A stretch of 64,000 nucleotides of DNA from Nectonema munidae (GCA_030549495.1 JAUIRK010000278.1:850001-914000), one strand, 5' to 3'. Positions 1 to 12,360 are shown, numbered from the stretch's first letter. Made by a program: numbers and translations. The notes: a model not told the origin generated them from the sequence alone.

Positions 1-1250
1 GGTTTCTTAAAACGAAATCTCACAATCGTTTATAAATCAAAATTCGCTAGGGAAAATTTTACTGAATTTAAATTGAATCAATTATATCGAATAAAACTTA
101 CATAAGCTTCAAAGAAGGGCACAGATACGGATTTTTTTCTGATCAAAAATTCTTTTCCATCGAGAGAAGAGACGAAACCAGCTATAGAGTACTAGGAGTA
201 AAAAAGAAGACAAATGTAAATTTGTTGGATGAAGAAACTCTATGCTACTTAACAATCACTACGCTAATATATGTTATTGCAAATTAGTGGAGAAAAATGA
301 CAAACTTAGAAAGAGAGTACGCTGGAAAATCTAAATTATGTGGAATAGGTGAGATTAGCATTTCTCAAACATCAGCATAAATATACAAGACACATAGTTC
401 AGTAAAGTAAAAGTTTGGGCCTAAAAGGCGAAGCGCCTATTTTTTGACCAAATTCCACAAAAAACATAAGATGAGTCGAATTCCTCTGAAAAGTTGCAAG
501 GAGGATTAAAAATGCTTCATATTGTTGTAAGAATAGACATACGCTGAGACTGAAGCTTACTATGCCATATTCATAAAGGAAAAAATATTAGCTATAAAAA
601 TAGGATCACAGCAGGATTATACGAAGAAAAAATTAAAGATTTTATTTAAAGAATAATCAGACAATATCTAGTATAAAGCAGAAGATTTGTGTTAAAAAGC
701 ATTAATAAACGCAGACGATTCACATTTTTGTAAAGTCGACATGTCAACTGTGGTCGATAACCGGTTAAAGTAACTACATATTTTTATAATGTAAGAACCC
801 AACAACACATACAAAAATCAAGTATAATAAAGATTATTTGATAAATAAAAAAATAGAATAACATCTTGGCTAAATTTTTTAAAATTGGGCGTGGTTGTCA
901 GCATAATTTTAACACTCTGTCCGCCCTTGACTCAATGAAGAACCATATGGGGCTCTCAGAGCCTCATTCGCCCACTGTTGGTATAATACGTGAAAATGTC
1001 ATCTAATTAGCAAATACCCACCGTTAATTTTAGATGACAACGACGATTTCTTCATTATAAGGCAGTTTTGTATTAAAGGACTACACGTTGTCTGCTTTTT
1101 CTGCGATTCAAATGACACAAAACTTCTTAAAATTACTAAAAAACTGCTAAAATTATAAAAGAAATTAAGGGTGCATTTTTAGAACACTTAACAAAAAGGC
1201 GCAAGGATTTTAGCAATTCACGAGAAGCATTTGTGAGTTGAGTAAAATAA
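1..1250. other. No gene recognised; expected to hold the HMBS 3' end
   Basis: AT-rich. The last HMBS exon(s) and poly(A) site should lie here or beyond the window edge on the minus strand, but no C-terminal motif could be recognised. A partial TTAA-type MITE lies at about 650-764. Confidence 0.4.
650..764. mobile_element. Partial copy of a TTAA-flanked MITE
   Basis: The sequence from AGAATAATCAGACAATATC to GATAACCGGTTAA matches the MITE at 1746-1877 over its length with scattered differences. The right terminus keeps CCGG before TTAA; the left terminus has lost its CCC. Confidence 0.5.
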
Positions 1251-1258
1251 AAGTAAAC

Positions 1259-4200
1259 GTGCAGAGTTAGGACATCGTAGATGTTGAAATAAAAGTGTAC
1301 TTTGTCATCTTTCCAAGCGCATCGCACCCCAACAGGAGTTGAGCAGCCAGCATTCTTAAAAAAAGAAAAGAATCAGCAGTTTCACAAAAGTATGACTGAC
1401 AAAACAAAGGAAAAAGTATAAGGAATATAATTTTTGTTTTTCTTCAAATTGCGCATTCGCTGTAACTCGGTGTTGTGAGACCCTGAGATTTTCATCCCAA
1501 AATAGGAATTTAGAATATATCTCATGTATCAAGCAAGTTTTACTTGTAACACAGATTACATTGCCAGAGTTGGCAGAAAGAATGCGCTCCTATATTATTT
1601 TACTTGTCCCCACACCTAAACACTTTACGCATTTCAATCTGTACGCTTTTAAGTAAAGTTAACATGAACTAATTTGCATTTCAAGTATGATGGGACTCTA
1701 AAAGGTCAGGTTGAAACTTAATCGAATGATTAAGGCGTATATTAACCCATTAACGACCAGAATAATCAGACGATATCTAATGTAAAGCAGAAGATTTGTA
1801 TTAAAGAGCATTGATAAACGCAGAGAATTTTATTTTTGTAACGTCAACGACGTATTTCGACTGTGGTCGGTAACCGGTTAAGTAAAATTCAGCTTTATGA
1901 CTATCTCTAACAACCATGTTTGTATTCATAGAGAGGGATCTCTGTTCGGAACACAATTATTACAAGATAAAATTTTGAAGTTTATCTAAACGCCTAGAGA
2001 GGATGTCCTATATGATACCTATATCGATGATGGCTCATAAAAGATTGTTCGCTAAACAGATAAATGCTTATGATACAAAGTTAGCTGTGTACATACAAGC
2101 TGCATCTTTTTTGAAAATTAAAACAGGAATTGTGGAGAAACAAAAAATACATTTTTAAAGCATATATTGAATATATACGCAAGAAAGAAATAAAAATATA
2201 CTAATTTGTGAAGAAAGGTTCGTTGTGTGATCGCATCTAAGGCCGCTTTAAATGTTGTGAGCGAGGACAAGAGCTTGAGTGTTTGGAAGTCATCATCACG
2301 ACACTCCACACCGATAATGCCTTGGCCAATCGCGTAAAAGTAGTCTTCCGAATTTAATACCTGAAAAAGAAAGGCATATAAGTAAGAATTGAGTTTGGCT
2401 TTTCAATACTGTCCATAAAATATAACGAACATAATTGGAAGGAATAAAACTTTTTAATCATCCCTTCACTCAACTTTTGAGCATGTCATCAGGGTATAGC
2501 TCAATCAGGTTTGTTTAGTTTGATTTTCCAAAAAAATTACAAGGTATAACAATGAAAAAAACGGAAATGTGAATACCCTCTTCTAAGGTGACATGGATTA
2601 GGAATATAGCATTGAAATTCCACTTATATTATAAATAATACTTATGTAACCTAATTTTATGATTGCACTTATTTTTATATTTATCCATAAAACTTTTTAA
2701 ATTATAGTTTTTTTAAAGAATTAAAATGCTTAGGGAATACAAAACATGTCCAAACATTTTTTGTTATTAATTAATGGAATGGGCGACGGTGGCAGGCGAA
2801 AATTTGTATGTGTGAAGCCAAGTAGATCGAGCAAAGAACGTAACCAAGTTAAAGCATTACAAAAGAGAGTTGAAATTTAAAAAACTTTGAGTGTACTTTG
2901 GAGATGCAAAGAAAAGCAGCACAAAAGACACAAATCATGTTAAAAGACTTTATATGTACTTTGGAAAAAGACTAGGATTAACCCTGGGCCCTGCCTGACA
3001 TAGGTTGTGCTAAGTGTGCAAGTTCTCTTTCAGCAGATAAGGAGCCAAAGAAACATTTGATCGATTCTTACTTTTCTTCGCACGGTTTTTCGTTGTTCCA
3101 TTTTGAAAAAAAACATTTTGTTTTCAGGTCGCAACAGTAAATGCAAAAATAGATCTCCCTTCTGCAATTCGACCCACATTCGCCTGTTGAACTACAATTT
3201 ATTACACGAACAATACAGATTATTCAGAATATCAAGATACTCAGTATTTGGCACAATTTGAAACTGGAAATAAATAACACATCACAACTCAATCTGAACG
3301 AAATGATCTAATTCACCGTTTAGCTCTTACAAACAAAAGAGTGGACGCTGGACAATTGACTTTACGTTTGCAACAATGGAACCTGTTGAATGCGGATGCT
3401 CGAATAAAAGTATCTAGAAAGCGCTCTGCCAATTTAGAAGAAAAAATACATTTCGAGAAGTAACTTGATTTGTAATGATATCAGAGGCCTGTTCAATGCT
3501 CTTTATATGGCCTGTGAACCAAATATATGGAGGTTATTCATAGAAGCATCTTTGTATTGCAAACATCGTGAGTTAAGTCTCAGTTGCGCACCCAATCATT
3601 TTACGAAAAACCTATGAAAATCTTGCTTTTATTCTAGAATCTATTAAATTTAAAAAAATTAATCTAAATCTATCAACAACTTCCTTTTATTCTAGAACAT
3701 ATTAATTATAAGGAGCATGAGTGGTTAATTTGCGCCGATTTAAAAATAGCAGCACTTCTCGATCGGATTTTCCTCCATATGGGAGATTTACTCGGGCTTA
3801 AAATGCCCATCTTTGAAAATAAAATATTCCTACCACCACTACATATATAGTTTTGTATAGTGAAACAGTTTACAAAAGCACTGCAACATAGCAAAGCATG
3901 TTTTCGGTATCTCAACGCGTTTTTTCACAAAATAAGTGATGCCAAAATCAAAGATAACCTCCCTATCAAAGCAAAAAGAAACTTCTTAATTCACAAGTTT
4001 GGTCCGTTTTTAGGTATGGATCTGAAGTCTTTTCATTAACAAATGCTTTGAAAAAAAATAGATGCGTTTGAGATGTGGTGTTACAGAAGAATTCTACGAG
4101 TTAGCTGGACAGATAAGATGACGAATGAAGCTGTATTAAAGACGGTTAAAGAACCAAAGCCAAAACTACTTAACATGATACTTGAAAGAAAAGCAAAATT

Positions 4201-7200
4201 TGAAATTTTTTTGAGATACTTGAAAGAAAAGCGAGAGCTTCCGCCGGCGTTGAACTAAAGTCAATAGTTGAAGATAATGGGAAAAAAGTAGGAAGACGAA
4301 GAACATGGTGGATTGATGATATCAAAGAAATGACTGGCAAAAAAAGCTAGAACTTTTCAAATTGACAGAAGATGAAAAAAGCTCGAAAAATTTTATAAAA
4401 AATTAATTTGAAAGCTAAAAAGATCGTCAACTTTTAGATGATGAAAATTTTTAGACAAGAATGAATAAAATTTAGCTAGAAGTTCGCCAGGCATTCAAAG
4501 ATTAATGCAAAGGACTGATGGGAAAGCAACAAGATTCTTGACTAGATATAAAACCAAAATTTTATTCATGATTTTGGAAATAAAATAATTACCTAATCCT
4601 TTTTAGTATTGAGGGGAAAATTTTTTAAAAGTATTTAAAACTTTTTTTTCGAGATGGAGAATTTTTATTATAAAATTTTGATTCTAAACACTTATAAAAT
4701 CTACTCCAGATATGCACTCATTATTATTATTGGTACATTGAATATTCATGAGAAAGATTTGCGGTTTTAACCCCCCCCCTTCCACCAGCACAACAAGGGA
4801 TGGAAATCGCCTCTTTTAAGTTATACAAAAACTGTTTGAAGAAGAAAAACAGGCAATTAATTTAGGAAAACCAATGCCTCAAAGCCTAAGATATAATATA
4901 GATTTAGATCAGGGGTTCTTAAACTTTTTCAGTCACGGAGCCCTTTGGGAATCTGGTAGAACTCCCAGAACCTAAGAAAATATAAATAAAAAGATGACCT
5001 TTCATAAAATGAGTTTATTTATTCAAATCTAATGTAATTTATGAAATCAATATATGAACACAAGAAACAATGTAAAAATGTAACACATTTGTATTTTGCA
5101 AATTAATTAAACCAAAAACCTTAATTTTGTTGGAAAGTTATTTTAGTGAGACCGATGCTGTTGTTTGCCCTGAATAGAAAGAGGAAACTGTGGAGTGGTC
5201 TTCGATAATGTTACACGTATATAATCTCTTTTCTTTTTGTCTTGATAGAAACGAGTGAAGAAAAACCCGTTTCACATAGGCTTGATTTTCTAAAGGTAAA
5301 CGACAGAGCTTTTAATTTGACCTTGACGGACCCTATTATGCTCCTTAACGGACCACTAAAGGGTCCATTGACCCAAGTTTAAGAACCCCTGATTTAGATT
5401 AAAGTACTTTTGTCAGTAGAGTATAAATAAGTGACTCTTCCTCTTTCTAACTGCAATTCAATTCCTTGCGTATAAAACTGCCAAAACTGATTTAATTTTT
5501 TCTCACATCTACTGTTTGCCAGTTTTAAAATTTTAAACGTTTTCAACGTGAACTAGCTTAATTAGAACCACAAAATTCAAAACCCTTTTAGTAAATCATT
5601 TTTTAGTTTGACAATTACGGGCACATATTTTAAGCTCTTGCATAAGATATGGTTTTTTTGAGATAGTTTCGCTTTGGAGTAGGGGTTTTGCATAGAATAC
5701 TTTGCACACTTGCACACTTGTAGGAGGAGTCGGTATCGCAGGGAAAGTGAGTTTTTTTAACTATTTAAAATAATGGAAAAAATAGTTTAATTTTTGTAGG
5801 CATAAAAAGTGGAAGCGAAAATTTGGCGTTAAATTTATTAACTTTTTAAGTATTTAGAGTCAAGGTCAGATTTTTCAAGTACAGAGTGAATTTTTGTAAG
5901 TACTTGAAGTCGGAGACGGAGTAAAATCTTTTTCGTTACTAGAACTTTTAAAGGGGGTGCCAAATTGACATCTTCAGTGAACGGGATTCTTCTTAGATAC
6001 GTCATTGTGCTGAAGCATCATTTTCAGGCTTGTCTAAATTCTTTAAAATAGCAAGCATCTCTTTCACCGTTAAATCTATGAAATATAGAGAAAATAATTT
6101 TTGATTGAAGTCTTCCATTTTAATCCAGGCCAGGACCGAAAAGTGCTGACTGATTAGCATAATAAATGATCGTTGCTTATTTTCTGTAGGCTTTTCAGTA
6201 GAAACGAAATCTGACATTAAGAAAATCTTCAAGCATCATCACTCCTTCTTTGAATGGAACACGTTGTTTAAAGCAGAATAGCAAGAATTTTAACATTTTT
6301 ATTGTTCTCTCTCTCGTTCCGAAGCATTTTTATTTGAAACGCCAAATTCTAGTTTCGCCTTACTTTATATATGTTGATATCTATTAGCAATAAACTTCAT
6401 TTTGCAGTGGGATTTGATTGAAATCTTTTTCACAAAGATGCATCAAGAAAAAGAAAGACCTAGTTGCCAATACTATACAAAGCAATTTAATATTATAAGG
6501 GAAAACTTGGCGCTGAAGGTGAAAGAAGTTTTGCAAGGTAAGTAAAAAAATATTGATCTGAGAAGAATGCTTATACTCAATTAAATATGCTGAAAAAATA
6601 AACAGAGAAAAATCTACCGTATTATTAAGACATATTAAAAATTAATAAACAGGCATAGTTAGTCTAAATAATCAAAAAAAGTCAAATTTGGTTCTATTAA
6701 AAATCATTTTCAAGTAATGATCTATCCTATCATTTTCTAAAAATATGGGAATTTTTTGATATACAATTTGTTGCTAATAAAAGAATTGTTTGTGACGTTG
6801 GCCCCCATCTTTATGGATATCGTGCTCCCGCCCGAAATGTTGAGTCCAGGGCCTACCTGGACTTTCCATCGCACTAAAAACCAAAGAACAGCACTTGTAT
6901 TGCATAACGTTACCTGGATATATATTATTTTACAAGAATATATAAACAGAACAAAGTCAAGGATACAACCCTAACACGAACGTTGACAAAATGCGAAAGA
7001 ATCTTGATGTCTAGTGTTAGCTTGATCACTACCTAACCCTAAAAAGCTTTGAATTCTTCAGAGGAAGAAGACCAGCGCAAAAAACTGGCACAACGGAATG
7101 TAGTTTATCCCTGAATAAAAAGATATGATTATAAAAGAGATATGCTAAAAATATATGTCTTAAATATACTACAGAAACATAAAAGAGTTTGGGCATAAAA

Positions 7201-10200
7201 GATAAAATAATCTACCTGTGTAACTTTTTCATTCATGCCAAGTCGGTGTATGCCAGCATAGGCTAGGATAATGGCATCAAATTGATCATCATTAAGCTTT
7301 TTCAATCGCGTATTCAGATTTCCCCTCTTAAATAAAAATGTATTAATTCATCAAAATGCTCATATGCTAAACAAGTAACATATTTTTCCCTGAAAGCACT
7401 TGCTTTTATGGAAATACTTTCTCAGTTTAACCCATTTAAGGCCAAGCAAAGCAGACGATATCTAAAAAAACGCAGACGATTTATATTCAAAGTCATTGAA
7501 AAAAGCACCAAAATAGGAACATTGGCCGTAAATGGGTTAAACAAAGCTTTGTTTTAAACTAATAGATTATACTCATATAGAGATAGTATAATCTAGGGGC
7601 TAACAACAACAACATCATATGCTAAAAAACTGTGACAAAAGATTATTTCAAATGTTTACTTCACAAATATCTTTAAATTTTTTCCGACTTGATACATAAT
7701 TGATTAATTGTATTTCAAAGCTGACCCCATTTCTGTAAGCTTATACAACTAAAATGTTTAATCTTTATACAAGTGTAAGAGAAGTTGGAAATAAAATTCT
7801 GATCGCAATTAAAGAATAGCTTTGGGGGCAGCGTGGATCAAACTTGACGTCCACATTAACAAAACAGAGCCAAATGTGAATATGTTTTGCAAAAGTGTAA
7901 TGAACGTTATTTGTGATAATTTTTTTACTAGCTATGAAATAATATTTATTAGATAGGCATATGACTTTTTGTTGTGCGAAAAGAAGGAATGCAAAGACAA
8001 ATGAAGTAAAAACCCCTCATGATACTAAACTATAGTGACGCAAAGAGCTTTAGACACTGCGGAGCAAATGTGTAGAGACTATACACTACAAAAAGAAGAA
8101 TACGTGGATGGTCAATAGAAGTTTATGCAATATGATTGACATTTCCATTCTTGTCTCTTATATTTTATGATTACAAATGCTTGCTGATTGGATAAGAGGA
8201 ACGTCTCATTAAAGAAGAATATTTTTTGAATTTTGAACTACACTCTTTAATTTATAAAAAAGGGAAGAAAGGGGAAAATCAAATTCTAAGTAGAGATGCA
8301 CCGAACAGCATTTTTGCCGAATACCGAATTACACATAATATTCTTTTATGTCTATATGTTCTATGTTGTTTTAGCCATTTTTATGTTTATATTAATTGTA
8401 TATTTTATTTTTATCTTTTTAGAAACTCTTAGCTAGCAATTATAACGATTGTTCACTACATAATATTCATAATTAGAAATACAATTATAGTTTGAATTTT
8501 CAAATGTCTCAAAGTCGCAGTGTCGTATGGAAATATTTTAAGCCTCGTGAAAATGATCCAACATACTCTTTGTGTAATTTATGCAATGACAAGGTTTCAA
8601 GAGGGGGAAGGATTGCAAAAAAATCTCTCTCTCTGGAGGGAAAGAAAATATGGAACATAAATGACCATAGAGCTGTTGAACTTCACAAATTAATTGGAGA
8701 TGATTGCTGTAGATATTTTCAGTTGTTGAAAATGAAGGTTTTAAACGTGTAGTTGACTGTAAACCAGCATAGGTGGTTTATGTATGTAAGGCGCATCAAA
8801 CAACCTACAAACTATAAGGTTTCAAACGCCTTATGAAAAAATTTGCCCTAAATATAGTATTCCACGTAGGAGATATTTTTCTGATAAGATTGTCCCAAAT
8901 ATATATGATCAGCTATTTAAGAAAGTTGAAGCTGAGGTACTAGCAGCAAATTTTATTTCTTTAACAACAGATATATGGACTGCCACTACAGCAAACTTTC
9001 CATTTATAAGCTTAACAGCACAGTGGATCCCTAACAACTTTGAATGTCAAAATTTATCAATATAAGTACAGTACTGACTAATGAGTCTTCTGACTAGGTA
9101 TTAAGCAATATCTTAGTAATCACCGTATTTACTTTTTGTGTTCGTATTCATGTTTGCATTAGCGATTTACTTTTTCATTTTTTCTGTGCATATTCTTATG
9201 TTTTATTTGTGTTCATATTCTTGTTTGCATTTAATTAATAAAGGTGTTCAAAAAAGCCATAAAGGTATAGCTATAGCCATTTAAGTAGCCTGGTGAGCCA
9301 CATGGTGGTGGTAAAATACGCGTATAATATAAAACTATTCGGTACCGAATAGTCCACAAAAAGGCCGAATACCGAATAGTGAGAAAAATGACCGAATACC
9401 GAATAGTTACCGAATATTCGGTACACCTCTAATTCTAAGTCCAGAAATTTTTTAGGCGTTCCATGTCTTATGATACATTTTTGGATCTCATGAAGAATGC
9501 CTCACCCTTCTGTTAAATGTACAATATATGCGAAAAAGAAGTCTCAAAAAACGCTCTTCATAAGAAACACATTTGAAAATTCATTACTTTCAACGTCTAA
9601 TTTACCCGAATGTTGAAATATTTTATCCCTTTTTATCATTTTATATATTTTTTTCTTCTTTTTATATTTTATCTTTTTATTTCAATAAAATCATATTTTT
9701 TCCATTTTAGTTTTATATTTTGGAGTAAATTTGTAGATCAAAAGTAGACAAGTAAACTTACGAGTCAAATAAAGTTAAATTTTGCCTACTGATAATTCGA
9801 CAACAGATACGTCCCGAGCATTCAGAATTAGCGATAGTCGACTGTATACTATTGTTTTTCTGCACTATAAAAATTGTATTCTTAATTTATAGAGATGTTT
9901 CCATAAGTTGGACCTACTTCCAAAGAAGATATTAACAGATCTTCACAAAACTTAGAATTTTTGAATAAAAAATTGTTAAATTCAGGCAGTTAGTGGTCGG
10001 GTTACAGTTTGATTTATTTAATTTGTTTAATTGGTTTACCAACCTTTAATTTTATTATAAAGATAGTTGAATCCCCAGTCGTGATCTTTTGATATCTATA
10101 TATATTGATTAAACTGACTTGAGATTAGCAATCAATCTTAAAAATCTTTCATTTAAAGTTGGCAGTGAAATTAGATAACATATTAAATTTTTTTTATCGT

Positions 10201-11695
10201 TTACTATATTTTTACAACTAGAACATTTCATTTTTAATTTACATGGGTTACAAAAATTTTGAAAGTTAGAAATTCAAATGAAAAAGAATAATTTTTGAAA
10301 TATAGTTATTATAATTATTATACTTTAGAATAATTTTTTTGAAATGACTTTATTTATAAAAACGTTAGTCGTTGAACAATTAGAATTGAATCAAATCAAA
10401 TTTTTTTAATTTTTTTATTGAATAAAGATGAATTGATTACTTGATATGATCACCACATGTTCAGGTGCAAATATCATTCTCAGATTATCATTTTAACCCC
10501 GAGACATATACAAACATTTTATCGTTAAAGTAAGAATCAAAATAACAAAATAAAATCACATCAAATATAAAAACATAAAATAAATTCTTAATATATTTAA
10601 TAATTAAATTAATTAAATTTTAATTCTATTATTCCTATATAAAGTTGATTACATTCATAAATCCTTGTTGATAGGTAAATTTTATCAACACATTTAGTAC
10701 CGATGTTAGAATTCATCTGCGTTTCCTTTGGGAACATTGGTACTAATGGGTTAAGAAATATTTTATCATATTTTTAGGTTAAATACTTCATGTAAAAAAT
10801 AAGGAAATGAATGATTTTAAAACTATTAGCAATTTTCATTCCCTAGTTCAAGGTCTTTATTTTTTCCAGCCTTTTAAAAAATTTGGTGATATCTTGTCAA
10901 TATAAGTAAATAAATATTTTCATATCGTAGGCAGATAATTTTCCAAAATTCAATGCGCAATTCTAAATTGTGAATAAATCATACAATGCTCTCGACTTTT
11001 AGATGTGGATAGATTCTAAACAATTGTGAAGACCGCCTTAATGAGCTCGTTCCAACAAAACTAAATTGAAAGAATAATACTATAAAATGGACGTAGGATA
11101 AAAAAATAAATTTTTACCTATTCTTCGGTAAAGTTCGCAGATCATATCCCTTATTTGCATCAGAAATAATAACACAATCTTCCGGAGACACTTGACTTAA
11201 TTAAATAGATTTGCTTATAAATAAATAATCAGTAAAATGATACAGTAATACTGGGAAACAGAAGCTATTACCATTCCATCAGGTAAGGTTGTTGGTAAAT
11301 CTTTTAAAGAATGTACAATAAAATCTATTTCATTCTTACTAAGAGCAAGCTCTAACTCTGCAGTAAATAATGATTTTTCTCCAATCTAAGAAATAACAAA
11401 ACTAAAATCAATAAAATCTTAAATAAAATTACCTTAGGAAGTGGCTTGTCCAAAATTTTATCGCCTTTTGTTTCGAAATGAACTAAATAATATAATTATT
11501 AAAGCAAACTATATTGAAAAAATCCCTAAATACCTATCTTAAAAGTACACTCTGGATAGAATTGAAGGATACTCGTAACCACAAGATTTGTTTGAACTAA
11601 AGCTAACTAAAAATATTTTAGTATTCGAAAACTAAAAATAAATTTAGTACTACTTGACTTTTTCTTGATCCAACAATAAAATCTGGATAGGGCAT
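1259..11695 (-). CDS. HMBS: Porphobilinogen deaminase (hydroxymethylbilane synthase), multi-exon, 3' end not found
   Basis: Cytosolic enzyme of heme synthesis that condenses four porphobilinogens into hydroxymethylbilane. Exons read on the minus strand: 11695-11654, 11606-11534, 11482-11433, 11385-11252, 11195-11118, 7326-7216, 2360-2202 and 1354 to about 1259. All the listed junctions are GT/AG and in phase except between exons 5 and 6. Seen: start [14 protein letters not shown], then [40 protein letters not shown] (substrate and catalytic Asp), [47 protein letters not shown] and [10 protein letters not shown], whose Cys is the family's dipyrromethane-cofactor anchor. The start was chosen because this Met sits 8 residues before the conserved GSRKSQ. 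The segment normally reading VVGTSSLRR and about 25 residues after it was not found between 7327 and 11117: exon 5 ends in phase 2 and exon 6 starts in phase 0, so a further exon is expected there. The C-terminal exon(s) after about 1259 were not recognised. Last donor is uncertain (1259 or 1274). Confidence 0.93.
1746..1877. mobile_element. piggyBac-like MITE with TTAA target duplication
   Basis: TTAA stands on both sides (1742-1745 and 1878-1881). The termini begin CCCATTAACGACCA and, inverted, CCGGTTACCGACCA. A TTAA duplication with CCC ends is the hallmark of the piggyBac superfamily. No coding capacity, 132 bp. Confidence 0.6.
2361..3200. other. HMBS intron, nothing recognised
   Basis: AT-rich intronic sequence between HMBS exons 7 and 6. 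No coding frame, terminal repeat or RNA gene could be supported. Confidence 0.4.
3225..4040 (+). pseudogene. Decayed member of unclassified repetitive protein family 1 (WRLFID / PPLHI type), copy 1
   Basis: Broken reading frames spell the order typical of this family as I remember it from arthropod genomes: [20 protein letters not shown], then [13 protein letters not shown], then KIFLPPLHI followed by VKQFTKAL. Two more copies occur in this window, at 20213-20655 and 31080-32380. The function is not established; a nuclease- or transposase-like role is only a guess from its repetitiveness. The copy is old and non-functional, and it is followed directly by an RTE LINE fragment. Confidence 0.65.
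4045..4405 (+). mobile_element. RTE-type LINE, 3' end of ORF2 (fragment)
   Basis: The frame reads [29 protein letters not shown], then ERKAKF and, after a frame change, [15 protein letters not shown]. This is the C-terminal tail after the reverse transcriptase of RTE/Jockey-like LINEs (the [15 protein letters not shown] signature). The reverse transcriptase itself is missing, so it is a 5'-truncated, decayed copy. The 61-codon open frame at 4073-4258 is part of it. Confidence 0.8.
4406..4901. other. HMBS intron, nothing recognised
   Basis: AT-rich sequence with a short C run near 4772. No gene or repeat ends found. Confidence 0.35.
4910..5391. mobile_element. hAT MITE with 8-bp target duplication
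   Basis: The ends are CAGGGGTTCTTAAACTTTTT and, inverted, CAGGGGTTCTTAAACTTGGG. The 8-bp duplication ATTTAGAT lies at 4902-4909 and 5392-5399 and is perfect. The element is 482 bp and non-coding. Subterminal stretches keep the imperfect hairpin (GGAGCCCTTTGGGAA versus AAGGGTCCATTGACC). Perfect target repeats argue for a moderately recent insertion into the HMBS intron. Confidence 0.85.
5700..5935. repeat. Interspersed repeat with GTCGGAGTCG-type motifs
   Basis: Units such as GAGGAGTCGGTATCG, TATTTAGAGTCAAGGTCAGA and TACTTGAAGTCGGAGACGGAG recur. Related stretches occur at 44060-44225, 53470-53570, 54910-54965, 56890-56950 and 63570-63615. This looks like a dispersed AT-rich repeat family (MITE-like); ends were not defined. 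Confidence 0.4.
6002..6232 (-). CDS. Unrecognised 76-codon open frame in an HMBS intron
   Basis: The frame contains [18 protein letters not shown] and [20 protein letters not shown], a composition that looks more like protein than most chance frames here. It lies between HMBS exons 6 and 7 on the same strand but is not part of that enzyme. It may be an exon relic or part of an unrecognised repeat. No family match comes to mind. Confidence 0.25.
   Translation of the reverse strand: MKIFLMSDFVSTEKPTENKQRSFIMLISQHFSVLAWIKMEDFNQKLFSLYFIDLTVKEMLAILKNLDKPENDASAQ
6438..6537 (+). CDS. Candidate first coding exon of an unidentified plus-strand gene
   Basis: An ATG opens a 33-codon frame (starting [13 protein letters not shown], containing [15 protein letters not shown]) that ends at a consensus donor, CAAG then GTAAGT, in phase 1. 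A possible acceptor (TTTTGCAG) lies at 6400-6407, so a 5' untranslated exon boundary may precede it. The exon lies inside the large HMBS intron on the opposite strand. It is on the same strand as the unnamed gene starting at 24862, but phases do not join directly. Product unknown. A short open frame with a good donor can arise by chance. Confidence 0.35.
7431..7536. mobile_element. piggyBac-like MITE with TTAA target duplication
   Basis: The ends are CCCATTTAAGGCCAAGC and, inverted, CCCATTTACGGCCAATG, between TTAA at 7427-7430 and 7537-7540. The element is 106 bp and contains the family core GCAGACGATATCTAAAAA. Confidence 0.75.
7541..8282. other. HMBS intron, nothing recognised
   Basis: AT-rich; I looked here for the missing HMBS exon encoding GTSSLRR on the minus strand and did not find it. 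Confidence 0.35.
8291..9431 (+). mobile_element. hAT-Ac element (ZBED-like), internally deleted and decayed
   Basis: The ends are TAGAGATGCACCGAA and, inverted, TAGAGGTGTACCGAATATTC. The 8-bp duplication ATTCTAAG at 8283-8290 and 9432-9439 is perfect. The frame at 8492-8752 begins a BED-type zinc finger ([13 protein letters not shown], then [15 protein letters not shown], aromatic and Cys pair visible). Broken frames to about 9060 continue as the hAT transposase (YFSDKI-like segment, LTTDIW, AQWIP). The catalytic C-terminal half and dimerisation domain are missing, so it cannot be autonomous. The right end carries tandem GAATACCGAATAG units, as subterminal binding repeats often do. Confidence 0.85.
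9440..11117. other. HMBS intron, AT-rich, no gene
   Basis: Very AT-rich (runs of A/T at 10180-10620). A weak TTAA MITE candidate lies at 10497-10750. The missing HMBS exon was not seen here. Confidence 0.35.
10497..10750. mobile_element. Possible old TTAA-flanked MITE
   Basis: TTAA stands at 10493-10496 and 10751-10754, and the ends start CCCC and, inverted, CCCATTAGTACCAATG. The right end resembles the other TTAA MITEs here (GGGAACATTGGT); the left end does not. Weak call. Confidence 0.3.
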
Positions 11696-12360
11696 ATGAT
11701 CAAAAATTGTAGTATGGGATAGGTCTAATATAAGCTGAAAATGTAAAGCCTGATTTCGTGTAAACGTAAAGAGATAACAAAGTGAATTTTTACTTAAATA
11801 TAAAACTCGAGTCTCTAGTTCAGAAAAAAATCAAATTGAGTTATATATATTAAAAAAACATTATATTTTAGTGATAAGAAGTCAAAATTTATGGATTTGT
11901 CTCCCATTTCTGTTACCTCGATGGTGGCAATAATGTCTACGCGAAATCATTTATAAAATATTTTCTAAAAAAAAATATATTTTCATTTTATAATATTAGT
12001 TTTACATAAACCAATTTCTTCAAGCTTTTTTTTAAGATTATCCTAATCAATTCAATAAATTTATGGCGGATTTTATTTGATCTTAATTGTGAAAAAAAAT
12101 TTTTTTTACCTAAATTCCCCCTCAAGAACTTGGTTTGGAAAAAATTTCTACGTTTTAAAAAGATTATTAAAAAAAAGATGACACGTTTTCATATCACGTG
12201 GAACAGTAATTAAGGGTTTTTTTTGTATTTTCATTCATAACTTTCTATATTTTTTTATCATTGATATAGAAATCTGATTTTTACTATACATCAAATTTCA
12301 TATAAACTATAATTTATCAGTTCTTTATTTGTTATAATCTACATACCTGTTTTAAATTAT
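11696..12360. other. HMBS upstream region, AT-rich
   Basis: An acceptor-like TACATTTTCAG abuts an open stretch at about 11696-11736, so a 5' untranslated exon may lie upstream. No clear promoter motif. The rest is poly-A/T rich. Confidence 0.3.

Larger units (their letters stand above)
5936..7215. other. HMBS intron with two small unassigned frames
   Basis: Apart from the frames at 6002-6232 (minus) and 6438-6537 (plus), which have their own entries, nothing can be supported in this AT-rich intronic stretch. Confidence 0.35.

Noticed and set aside
8190-8220. Plus-strand sequence reading GTS.*RR, considered as the missing HMBS exon
   Set aside because: It is on the wrong strand for HMBS and contains a stop inside the motif.
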